Assembly: GCA_002900995.3 (NCBI GenBank)
Contig: CM035310.1
Location: forward strand, 816,929-880,928
Length of the DNA: 64,000 nt
Direction: 5' to 3'
Origin: Ganoderma boninense
Taxonomy: Eukaryota > Basidiomycota > Agaricomycetes > Polyporales > Polyporaceae
Below the pieces are notes generated by a model. It searched no databases. It was given only the letters and a program-made list of their open reading frames with translations, and was not told the origin of the DNA. Both the position numbers and the translations under genes were made by a program. Shown here in pieces: positions 54,511-64,000 of the stretch. Within the stretch, counting starts at the first letter, position 1. The number at the start of each line of letters is the position of its first letter.

Positions 54511-57500
54511 ATGGCTCCCTTCTGGCGGGCCGCACTGGCCCTCAGCGGGCTCCTCGCGCTCGCGCGCAGCGTCAGCGCGATCGGCGCAGGGAACTGCGTC
54601 GCGTTCGCGAACGCGTCGGACCTCTTCGTCGTCGCGAAGGCCGGCAAGGCGACGCCCATCCTGATCTCCGCGGACGAGTGGCCGGGCGTGCAGCGCGCGG
54701 CGGGCGACTTCGCGGCGGACGTGCACACGGTGTCCGGGGTGAAGCCCGCGTTCAAGAACGTCAGCGCGACGGCCACGTCGGACTACCCGAGCGCGATCAT
54801 CGTCGGGACGCTCGGGAGGTCGTCGGTCGTCGACGGCGTGGTCGGCCGCACAAAGCTCGACGTGTCGTTCGTCAAGGGAAAGTGGGAGGCGTACATGACC
54901 GCTGTCGTACAGAACCCCCTCCCTGGCATCGGCAGCGCGTACGTCATCATTGGGTCGGACAAGCGCGGGACGATCTATGGGCTTTACACTCATTCTGAGC
55001 AGTTCGGTGCGTTCGTACGGCGTGTGTACCGCTGTTGTCCGAGGCTGAACCTCTGTCTCGCTAGGTATTTCTCCTTGGTACTGGTGCGTCTCATACCTTT
55101 TGCTGGGCGCGCGGTGGGACGCCGCATCTCGAATGGTTCTGACCGTGGGGCAGGTGGGCGGACGTCCAGCCGACGCACCACAACTCGCTGTACGTCAAGA
55201 AGGCCGGATGCCACCACGGCACCCCGAGCGTGAAGTACCGCGGCATCTTCTTGAACGACGAGCAGCCGGCGCTACAGAGCTGGGCGATGGCCAAATTCAC
55301 CAACGGCACCGGAGCCGCTCACACTGGCTCCCCCTTCAACCATTTCTTCTACACCAAGCTGTGCGTATCATTGTCCTCGGCCGTGTGTCGTTGACCACTG
55401 ATCAGGACACCCAGGTTCGAGTTGCTCCTGCGTTTGCGCGCGAACTACCTTTGGCCCGGTAAGTCGCCGCCCGCGGTCTCGAGCTCGTCGCTTCCTGACG
55501 TCGTCTCCCCGGCTCTGTGCGCGCTCTTGACGCTTCCAACACGCAGCGATGTGGAGCAGGTATGCGCGCCTCATCCGCGGCCGACCAAGCGAACATACTG
55601 CTAAACATCCATCACCTTTCACAGCGCGTTCTGCGTCGACGACGACCAGAACCAGTCGCTCGCGGACTGGTACGGCATCGTGATGGGCACGAGCCACGAG
55701 GAGCCGCTCATGCGCTCGCTGCCGCCCGAGTGGAACATCTACGGGAAGGGCTCCTGGGACTACTCCACCAACCAGAAAAACGTCTACGATTTCTGGAAGG
55801 TCGGCGCACAGCGCGCGCGCAAGTACGAGGGCGTGTTCACTATGGGCATGCGTGGTGCCGGTGCGTACCTTGACCAGATGCTCGGTATGAAGCCTCCTTA
55901 CTGAGCCGCTGTATCTCGACTTGCAGGTGATGGTGGGTGACCCTCTTGCTATGGAAGTGGACGGCCTTGGTGACTGTGATACGAACTTGTGTAGCCCCCA
56001 TCTCCGGCTCGAACCCGATCCAGCTTCTTGAAAAGGTTATCACAGACCAGCGCAGCCTGCTGAAGGACGTTTTCAACACTTCGGATGTGACGACCATTCC
56101 CCAGGTCTGGACGTTGTGTGAGTCTAGCCCTGGTCATGTTTCTCCGTGCGTACCAACTTGTGCCATCCTTGGGCCACAGACAAGGAGGTGGAGGGCTACT
56201 ACGACCAGGGTCTGAAGGTGCCGGACGATATCGTCATGCTCTGGTCCGATGACAAGTGCGTTTCAGTCCCCCCCCCCCCCGCACAGAATGCCTGCTCATT
56301 CTCTGAGACAGTTACGGAAACGTGCGTCGTTACCCCACGATCGACGAGCGCAAGAGGAGCGGTGGTTCTGGCGTCTACTATCACGTACGAGGGCGCAGCA
56401 ATAATCGCGAGTTATTATCTAATGCCTCTCGTCTGCTTAGATCGACTACGTCGGTGTTCCCCGATGCTACAAGTGGATTACGGTGAGATCACTCCTTTAC
56501 ATTGTGATATAAAATTGTAACTGACAGTCCTACAGAGCAGTCAGATAGAGAGGGTATGTAGCAGCCCAGTACTGCATATTCCATGCACTAAGTTGTCCGA
56601 ATAGACTTACGAGCAACTGTCGACTGCTGTCACTCGCGACGCTACGAAGATCTGGGTACTCAACGTCGGTGACCTGAAGCCGCTCGAAATGCACACCGAA
56701 TTCTTCCTCACCTACGCCTACGACACGACCAAGTGGAACCCGCAGAACCTCAACTCGTTTGTCGAGCAGTGGGCAACGCGCGAGTTCGGGTTCTCCTCCT
56801 CCAACGCCGCGACGGTGGCCTCTATCATCCGCACAGTGACGCAGCACAACGCGCGGCGCAAGCCTGAACTCTGGAACGCCACTACCTACAGCATCCTGAA
56901 CTACCGCGAGTGCGTCCCAAGATGCCTCGTGTTCCTCTGTGTGAACCTCTGTGACTGACACTCATGATTTCTCTAGGGCGGACACCGTGCTCGCTTCCCT
57001 CAAGGCTGCCGGCGATGCCTCCACGAAGCTGTACAACTCCCTGTCCTCGGCATCTCAACCGTCCTTCTTTGAGCTCGTACAGCATCCCGTTCAGGCGTCC
57101 CTCGCGCTCCAGAACATGTACATCGCAGCCGCTGTCAACAACCTGCGCGCCATCCAGTACTCGGTTGCAGCGAACATGTACAAGACGCAAGTCGAGAACT
57201 TGTTCGCTACGGACTTCGATCTTGAGAATGAATACCACACCATTCTGAACGGTATGGTCATGAGATATGGCGTGATTCGAATGCTGAAGTGCTATTGTTC
57301 AGGAAAATGGTTAGGTCGCAGGTTTTACATCGAGATAGTTGCTGACCCTACTTCAGGATCCACATGATGGACCAAACGCATTCCGGATATGATTACTGGA
57401 AGCAGTCCCAGAGCAACGTGTATGCTGTTTATCGCCACTCGACATGTCCTCTCGGACTAACATTTCGCTTAGGATGCCGGCTGTGCAAGCTGTGCAAGCG

Positions 57501-58864
57501 AAGAAGCAAAACCTTGCAGGCCCGATGCGGATCACCGTCGAAGGAAGCATGGGTGCTTGGTGCGTGCATCTTTTCGCTCCGTTCAGTCGCAGCCCTAATC
57601 AGTCAGTATATGTCATGTAGGCCCGGAGACGATAAATACAGCTGCGCCTCGGGCACGGCCTGCGGGAGCCCGGTGACGACAATCGACAACTACAACACCT
57701 TCGGGAACCGCTTCTTCGACGTCAGCTCGGGGGGCCCTGTTCCTTTCACGTGGGCCGCGACGAGCAACGTGTCATGGGTCAAGATCTCACCCTCCTCGGG
57801 CTCGATCTCCTCGAGCACTCTCGAACAGCGAGTCTTTTACAGCGTCGACTGGACCAAGGTCAGCGGCCAACAGACGGCGAGCATCGCCATCAAGGCTACT
57901 CCCAAGGGCCTGAAGACCCAGACGACCCATGTCATCTTGCAAGCTACCCACAAATCTGTGTCGAGTGGCTTCCATGGTGTGTATTCCGTTCCATGTCTTG
58001 CACCAACGAGCCCAACCCGCTGAATTCAGTGTCCCCTCTTCTGTGTCACTTAGGTTACGTGGAGAGCGACGGCGTGGTGTCCATCGAAGCCGCACATGCC
58101 GCACGGAACACGTCCGTCAAGGGCCTGACCTGGATCAACATCCCCGGACTGGGCAAGACGAATTCCGGCGTGACGCCCTGGCCTCGCGGCGGCGACGATC
58201 TCAATTTCTCTGCCGGTGCCGGTCCCAGCATGTGAGTGATCCTTGTTCGAGAACATGAAGCTCAGCTGCCGGCGTGTACCACGTGTGACGAGCATGCATG
58301 TTGTACTTTCACATTTGATCTTTGGCATGCGCACTGACGACAGTTTCCCGTCCGCTCATGTAGTGAGTACGACTTCTACCTCTTCAACACCAACAAGGGC
58401 AGCGTCACCGTCACGGTGAAGGTGTCGCCGTCCCTCAACAGTTTGGGAGACGACCGTCCCCTCGGTCTGGCCCTCCAGATCGATGGCGGGTCGGCGCAGA
58501 CGCAGCACTTCGTGCCCAAGTCCAACCCTGGTTCGTTGCCTAGCGGTTGGGGCGGTGATGACGGTTGGGTTGCGAACAACATCATCGACGTGAAGTTCAC
58601 GTTTACGGTGGGCACTGGCGCGCATACGCTTAAGGTGCGTTTCTCGGAGCTTCGGCTGGGTAAAGAACACCCGCTGACGTCCAATGTCCGTCGCCGTCGC
58701 GTTTTACAGGTTTGGATGATTGAGCCTACTGTCGTCGTGCAAAAGATTATCATCGGTGAGTGTGGAATGACCAGGGTTGCACTTCCCTCACTGACCGATG
58801 GATTGTAGACACCGGTGGACTGAAGTCGAGCTACTTGGGTCCTCCGGAGAGCGTCAAGGTGTAG
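54511..58864 (+). CDS. GH115 xylan alpha-1,2-glucuronidase, secreted, 22 exons
   Basis: GH115 enzymes remove (4-O-methyl)glucuronic acid side chains from glucuronoxylan, including internal ones. The 998-aa product starts with a signal peptide (MAPFWRAALALSGLLALARS). Next come an N-terminal domain (SAYVIIGSDKRGTIYGLYTH), the barrel (VSPWYWWADVQPTHHNSLYV, KYRGIFLNDEQPAL, LLRLRANYLWPAMWSS, DWYGIVMGTSHEEPLMR, VYDFWKVGAQRARKYEGVFT, VMLWSDDNYGNVRRYP, GSGVYYHIDYVGVPRCYKW), and C-terminal domains (FYSVDWTKVSGQ, YVESDGVVSIEAAHAARNTS). Twenty-one introns keep one frame; microexons are 55065-55083 (19 nt), 55547-55559 (13), 55927-55932 (6), 56536-56553 (18) and 57303-57309 (7). The 6-nt exon (adding GD) is the least certain; skipping it keeps the frame. 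No lesion found. Natural partners are xylanases and the transporter downstream. Confidence 0.9.
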
Positions 58865-58910
58865 GCTCGTCCTCAGCCAGTTCTCGAGGTGCACGGTCCC
58901 CGATGTCTTT

Positions 58911-58916
58911 AATAAA
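58911..58916 (+). terminator. Poly(A) signal of the GH115 gene
   Basis: AATAAA, 47 bases after the stop codon, at the usual place for a fungal polyadenylation signal. Sequence from here to 59360 shows no gene and separates two convergent genes. Confidence 0.6.
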
Positions 58917-59360
58917 TTATTATCACGAGCCTGATGTGTAACACGATAGTTGTCGGTTCACCCATGGTTCCCTTCTCTTATTCTCAGCTCCCATCTACGC
59001 TACAGTAGTCTCTCATTATACCCAACCACGCTCGTTTTGTCCGGTCGTTCCTTGCATTCAGGTCAGAGCGTTGTAACGTCGTCTACTTAATTATCCGGCT
59101 ATTCGAATAATGTATCTTCACTTGTGGCATCGAGCGTGTCCATCGGTCAAGGGGAGGATGGGCAGTAGTGGTTTTGACGTTATGTGTGTACACCGACTAG
59201 GACTGACTATTCTTATCGCCGCGAACGATCCGTTCAAACATTGTGCTGGAAAAGAAAAAAAAAATCGGATCGGCAGGGGTCATACATTTTGTTTTATAGG
59301 GATAATGTTCGTCAATACATTGGTACGCAGAATGACCACGTCTGGGACATGGGACAATGC

Positions 59361-61014
59361 TTAAACATTATGAGCCTTCGCGAAATATTGTGCCCACACG
59401 TTAATAGAAATCGGAAGATGAACAGCGGCAAACGGAAAGATGTCCTCGATGCAACCTCGAAACACCTGTTCTAAACGAGACGCATTCCACTGAGGCTCCT
59501 CCGGACCGAGGATGGTATCCACATTCAAGTCACGCAGATGATGCCGCGTCTCCAAGGGTGCGACGCGGGTGTCTGCGTTGGGGTCTATCTTCACCCTTGG
59601 GATACGAAGGGTGCGAAGGCGAGGGCAGTTCCGGGCGAAAGATACGAAGCATTCGAGATCTCCGTATTGCACAGGATCATTCTCGACGCCCGAGCCGCTG
59701 CCATGAGTAAGGCTGAATGTCTCGAGGTCTGGCCACGCCTCCGCCATCCTACGGAAGTCGGCGGACGAATACGGTACGATAGTGCCGGAGAAATCGAGCG
59801 ACAACCGGCGGAGGGTCTGCAGAGAGAGGAGTGGTTCCATCAGCTCCGCGAGCGTGCCGCCAGGGTGTCTGATCCCGTCATAACCATACTTCCTATCGCC
59901 AAGTTGACGGCAGTTCCAATGGAAGGCCGTGAAGAATGGGAATCGCCCAGAGATTAGTACATTGAGGCATTGTGACAGATCGCTGAGGAGGTTTCCCGAG
60001 TGCCCGTGCGTAGAGCGGATAGAGAAGTCGCATAGGCGAGGAGCATCCACATAGTGGACCAAGGCGCAGATGGCGTCCAGCTCATAAGCAGAAATTTCGA
60101 GTCTTTGAAGCCTTTGGAATCGCAAAGGGGCACGGAATATTCCCCAAAGACGAATGGAAAGGTGCTCCAGGCCAGGCAGGGACGCGACGGACGTGAGATA
60201 CCCCGGGTCAATTTTTGCATCGACTTCAAGATGACGCAGGCGTGGAAAGGATTGTGAGAGCAAGTTCAAGTCCATTGGGGAGCACGACGAGACCATCACC
60301 GACACCTTTTCGAGGTTCGGGGTGGTCGAAAGGGAAGAGGAGAAGACGTTCCTAAACCATACCTCTTCCCTGGGGTCTACTTGATCGAATCTGATGCACA
60401 TCTCGCGGACGGAGGGGTTCAGTAGGCCTAGCGCACCCGTGTCGAAGAGGCTAGTACGACGGTGACCGAAGCTGGTGAAGTTTATAACTTCTAAGCATGG
60501 AAGGACGGGTGTGTCTCCAAGGATAAATGATATTCGAGACCAGAAGGTGTCCCGCAACGACTCCGACGACCCCAGGCCAACGTGCAGAGCCATCGGGTCG
60601 ATAGAGATCTTCCGGATGAGAGAGGCGTATTCTTGAAACCTCTGCCAACCCGAATCATGGGTTTCAGGTGCTTCGCAGAGATGCTATTATGTTGGACATT
60701 GGCTTCACACTGGACACGGCAAGGTCTGGCACACGCACCCAGCTACACCAAACCTCGCCCCGAGGAGGCGGCTTTGCGATCCCCACCACGCAGAGCAGGT
60801 GTTTCAAGGCTTCATCGTTAGGAAGAGATCGCCACAGCATGGACAAAGCCGGCCGAGAGAAAGTACTGTGCGTCACCGCCAGTCGAGCTAAAGCCTGCCG
60901 CGGATCGAGAATTGGCTGATTCCACTCAAGAAACGGAATCGGAATGTCGGGGTCAAGGTGCGAGAGAATACAGTGGAAGATATCATGGATGGTTGCTGGG
61001 GAACGCGACGTCAT
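59361..61014 (-). CDS. F-box protein F20 (subfamily II), two exons
   Basis: Probable SCF substrate receptor of 532 aa, between the GH115 gene (convergent) and the sugar transporter. Exon 1 (60739-61014) starts MTSRSPATIHDIFHCILSHL, with RQALARLAVTHSTFSRPALSMLWRSLPND. A 55-nt intron (60684-60738, GTGCGT...ATAATAG) joins in phase to exon 2 (59361-60683): HLCEAPETHDSGWQRFQEYA. Family marks: GTIVPYSSADFRRMAEAWPDL, FVSFARNCPRLRTLRIP, RHHLRDLNV and FPFAAVHLPI. No stop or shift. Closest to F15 in start, LGDTP/LGDEP region and tail, although it is 24 kb away and on the other strand. Confidence 0.87.
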
Positions 61015-61501
61015 AATACAACGATTTCAAGCAAGGCTAAGATGGTGGCCGATGAGGACGTTTATCATCTATGTACTGCGATGGCATCGAGTATCGAGGG
61101 AATATCGATGGGAAGCGCTCCGATGTTCTCCGGAAGCGCGGTCACTAAGTAGAGTAATATGATCTACTTAAGTAGCCTGCTGGAACACCCACAACGTCCT
61201 TGTGAGTTCGATGTACCTCACGTCAGCACCACACATGCCTCACGGAACGGTGTAGGTCAGAACGAGACAATTATCGCTAACGCGGGCCCGTCAATGCAAG
61301 CACCATAAAACACTTGATTGAGAGTCGAGCCCAAATAGTTGACTAGGATCGACCGAACGCACAATTAATATTCGCAAAGGAAAAGGCAAAAAACGATTGG
61401 TTGCATAATACAATGAACAGTGCAAAGAGTCGCGCTAGTATGATACAAGATAATGGGACGTGCAAGGCGCGGATACAAACCACCGAGTCGAAATACATAG
61501 T
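61015..61501. other. No gene recognised
   Basis: Short spacer between the F20 start and the stop of the sugar transporter, both on the minus strand. It should contain the F20 promoter and the transporter 3' end; no clear element seen. Confidence 0.55.
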
Positions 61502-63405
61502 TCACATCTTCTCAGAGCCATCCACATTCTCGATCTCAGTGGGAGCGGCCTTCTCATCGTCCGAGCCAGGGAGCGGGGCCTTGCCCTCGGCGCGGTTGCG
61601 CTCCGCCGCCTCCTTCATGCGCCGGAAGCTCTCCTCCTCGTCCCACACGAACGGGCTCTTGCTCATGAACAGGTAGTCCATCTCCTCGAGCGTCCGGTTC
61701 GCGGTCTCGGGGTAGAACGCCCACACGAGCGGGATGCTCAGGAAGTTGATCACGCCGAAGACGTGCAGCGTGTTCTCCCCGATCCGGTTGAACATGACCG
61801 GGTTCAGCAGCGTCAGCCACCCGTTGCCTGCCGCGACGCGAGGAATCATCGACCGTCAGCCTTCGCTGCCACGCCACACGCAGGCAGAAGACCAGGATGA
61901 GGATGGAAGGATGGAGACGCACCGATCGACCAGCCGAACACGCCAAACGCGTTGCCCTTGGCGCGCACCTCGAGCGGGAACGTCTCGGTGGGGTACACCC
62001 AGGGAATCGTGAGCCACGTCGCGCCGAAGATGAACGTGTACATGAACACGAACAGCGCCGCGGCCCCGCCGTACTGCGCCGCCTTCTCCGGGTGGTCCTT
62101 GAGCAGCCGCGCGAACACGCCCGCGAGGATGAGCGAGATGCCCTGGCCGACGGCGCCCCACCAGAGGCCGACGCGCCGGCCGAGGCGGTCGATCGTCGCG
62201 ACGGCGAGCAGCGTACTCAACATGTACGTAATCTGTGAGTGCGCGCGCATTGTGCAATGTGCCGATGTGGGGCAGAAGGACGTTAGCGTGTGGCGCGACC
62301 GAGAAGCAGCAAGGCACGCGAGGGGTGTGGGAGTGCAGAGGACAAAGGCGGGAAGCGGGGCCTGGCGACGGAAGTCCGACTCGGAGGCAGAGATGTGGAA
62401 AGGGACGGGAAGGAGGGGGGCGGGAAAATGGAAGCGAATGCTCACGTCGTTGAGGCCGGACAGCCACTGCGCCTTGCGCGCATCGTAGCCGGCTTCCGCG
62501 AAGATGGTCGGCGCATAGACGGTGATCGCGGCAATGCCCACCCACCTGGACGGCATCGCGACTGTTAGCACATCGCGACGTAACGGGCGAGCGTAGGCAT
62601 GCCGGCGGAAGACAAGACAGGGAAAAGGAAGAGACTAGACACGCACTCCTGGACGATCTGGAGCCAGATCGAGAGCTGGACGCGCCGGGCGACATGCAGG
62701 CCGTTATCGTGCAGGCCGAAGAACATGGAGATGTACGAGTTGCGTTCCGAATGCTCCTTCTCGAGCGCGACGTTCGTGACGATGTCCTCGTATTCGCGCT
62801 GCGCCTGGGGTGCCTCGGTGCTTCCACTATCCGAACGCAAGCGGCCCAGGATCTCGCGTGCTTCGTCCAGGCGTCCCATCTTGATGAGCCACCGAGGAGA
62901 CTCTGGATCCAGTGTTCAAGGTGGAATCAGTCAGCAAACGTGCGCCCTAACGTGAACCCCACGTACCCGGCATCCACGGAATACATGCCTGTGAGGGAAC
63001 GAACGACGTGAGACCGACGAATACGTCACCATCGCACCAGCGTCGTAAAAAGCCACTTACCATAAACGCGAGCACAGGCAGAATTTGGAACGCAATCGGG
63101 AACTGCGCAAAGCAAAGCGCCTCCAGTGAGCCTCCGTACGTCAAGTGGCGTCGAGCTGCGCGCTCGCGGGCCACGGCGAAGTGAAGTACGCACCCGCCAG
63201 CGCACCTGGGACGTGCCGTCGCCGATGAAGCCCAGGCCGAACTCGAGCCAGTACGCGACGACGACACCGAAGATGTTGAGCGTGAACTCGCTCGCGATGA
63301 ACGCGCCGCGCGACGTGTGCGTCGCGACCTCCGCGCTCCACACCGGGACGATCGCGTTCAGGTGTGCCCGTCCCGATACCGTTGATGATGCGCGCGCAAC
63401 ACATC
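61502..63405 (-). CDS. MFS sugar-porter transporter, N-terminus missing
   Basis: Hexose/disaccharide permease of the sugar-porter family in the plasma membrane, moving sugars in by proton symport. Signatures: ARIINGIGTG, EFTLNIFGVVVAYWLEFGLG, PESPRWLIKMGR (the PESPR motif), IDRLGRR, YPTETFPLEVRAKGNAFGVF and PETANRTLEEMDYLF, then an acidic tail. Exons on the minus strand: 63194-63405, 63061-63102, 62967-62988 (22 nt, coding ACIPWMPE), 62647-62902, 62446-62545, 61923-62232, 61502-61827. One extra base near 63360 shifts the frame between GIGTG and HLNAIVPVWSAEVATHT. No exon for the first two or three helices (about 110 residues) is found up to the window end, though one would be expected within 100 bp. 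Truncated, or the rest lies beyond an unusually long intron. Confidence 0.8.
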
Positions 63406-64000
63406 CTACGGGCGGCGGCGTTAGCACCTAGCACCTATCACCTAGTACCTAGCACGAAGCCTAAAGGATCGCAGACGCAGCGCAGCGCGAGGGTTTGGGT
63501 TCTCCTGCATAGCAGGAGGGGCCGGCGAGGCGCGAGGCGCGATGGGAGCCCAGGCCCGTGGCCGCCTGTCTGACAGGCGTGGTTCGCGAAGGTGTCCCTG
63601 TGGTCTCGGCGAAGGCACCTGGACGCCCGAATGCCAACCGTCCGTCCGTACAGGGCTATCCACCTTCTGCACTCGCGCCTCCGTGAGCGTGGATGGGCCC
63701 TGCACGTCAGCGCTCCGTCCGCCCGACGCTGACACCTGTCACCAGACGGGTGTGCATCTGCGGGATTGGCACCTGGACGGCCGTGCCGCTGCGCTCGCGA
63801 GGCGCCATCCATGCAACCCTATGTCACTGTCAGGGGACGGCCCGATGGCGCCCCCAGAGGAGGCAATCGGTGCTACGCTTTCGCGAGCGCGCGCATACAT
63901 GGAACTATTCCATGGAGACAGCATCACGGACATGCGGCCGTAGGCACTGATGGCACCTCCGCACCAGCTTATGTCCGGAACACCGACACAGTTGGAAGGG
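63406..64000. other. No gene recognised; expected place of the transporter N-terminus
   Basis: Just upstream of the first recognisable transporter exon is a run of near-repeats of CACCTAG/CACCTAT (about 63424-63456), ending in an acceptor-like site for the minus strand. Beyond it only short frames without membrane segments are seen, up to the window edge. Confidence 0.5.

Noticed and set aside
61846..62827. Long alternative minus-strand frames rich in Arg and Pro over the transporter
   Set aside because: Shadows of the GC-rich transporter exons; they run through its introns and lack membrane segments.

Overview
The window looks like a scaffold piece from a wood-decay Agaricomycete, probably a polypore (the class is well supported, the order is inferred). 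The grounds are short GT-AG introns, mostly 50-80 nt, with CTGAC/CTAAC-like branch sites; CAZyme genes split into many exons, some only 6-22 nt long; and a large family of F-box-like proteins typical of these fungi. Two 100-N blocks (18180-18279 and 37716-37815) are scaffold gaps.

About two thirds of the window is one array of twenty F-box loci, called F1-F20 here in coordinate order: F1 1253, F2 3841, F3 5786, F4 6353, F5 8517, F6 10783, F7 18333, F8 21177, F9 23177, F10 25200, F11 27376, F12 28664, F13 30690, F14 33264, F15 35515, F16 40670, F17 46735, F18 48612, F19 49087, F20 59361. All are on the minus strand except F14 and F15. Most have the same layout: a short first exon with the F-box-like helices, a phase-0 intron, and a second exon of about 410-475 codons coding an LRR-like, leucine-rich region. 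I see four subfamilies: I (F1, F2), II (F7-F12, F15, F20), III (F3, F6, F13, F14, F16, F17) and IV (F4, F5, F18, F19). Seven read as intact (F1, F4, F9, F12, F15, F16, F20), F6 and F19 are probably intact with an oddity, and the rest carry stops, frameshifts, truncations or lost starts. Such proteins are expected to be substrate receptors of SCF ubiquitin ligases; no substrate can be inferred.

A block of about 3.3-3.7 kb (spacer plus a subfamily III gene) occurs twice in direct orientation about 35.6 kb apart (9301-12600 and 44874-48560). In each copy one edge cuts into another gene.

The 37.5-44.8 kb and 54.5-63.4 kb stretches hold polysaccharide-degradation genes: a GH79-type glycosidase (37817-40341), an uncharacterised barrel glycosidase (42753-44750) with a second C-terminal fragment at 37545-37715, an intact 22-exon GH115 alpha-glucuronidase (54511-58864), and a sugar-porter MFS transporter (61502-63405). 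GH79 and GH115 enzymes both remove glucuronic acid residues from plant polymers, so with the transporter they look like a small glucuronate-directed group broken up by F-box genes. The GH79 and transporter genes carry 1-2 nt indels, so part of the frameshift load in the window may be assembly error.

The largest stretch without a recognisable gene is 12740-18179.
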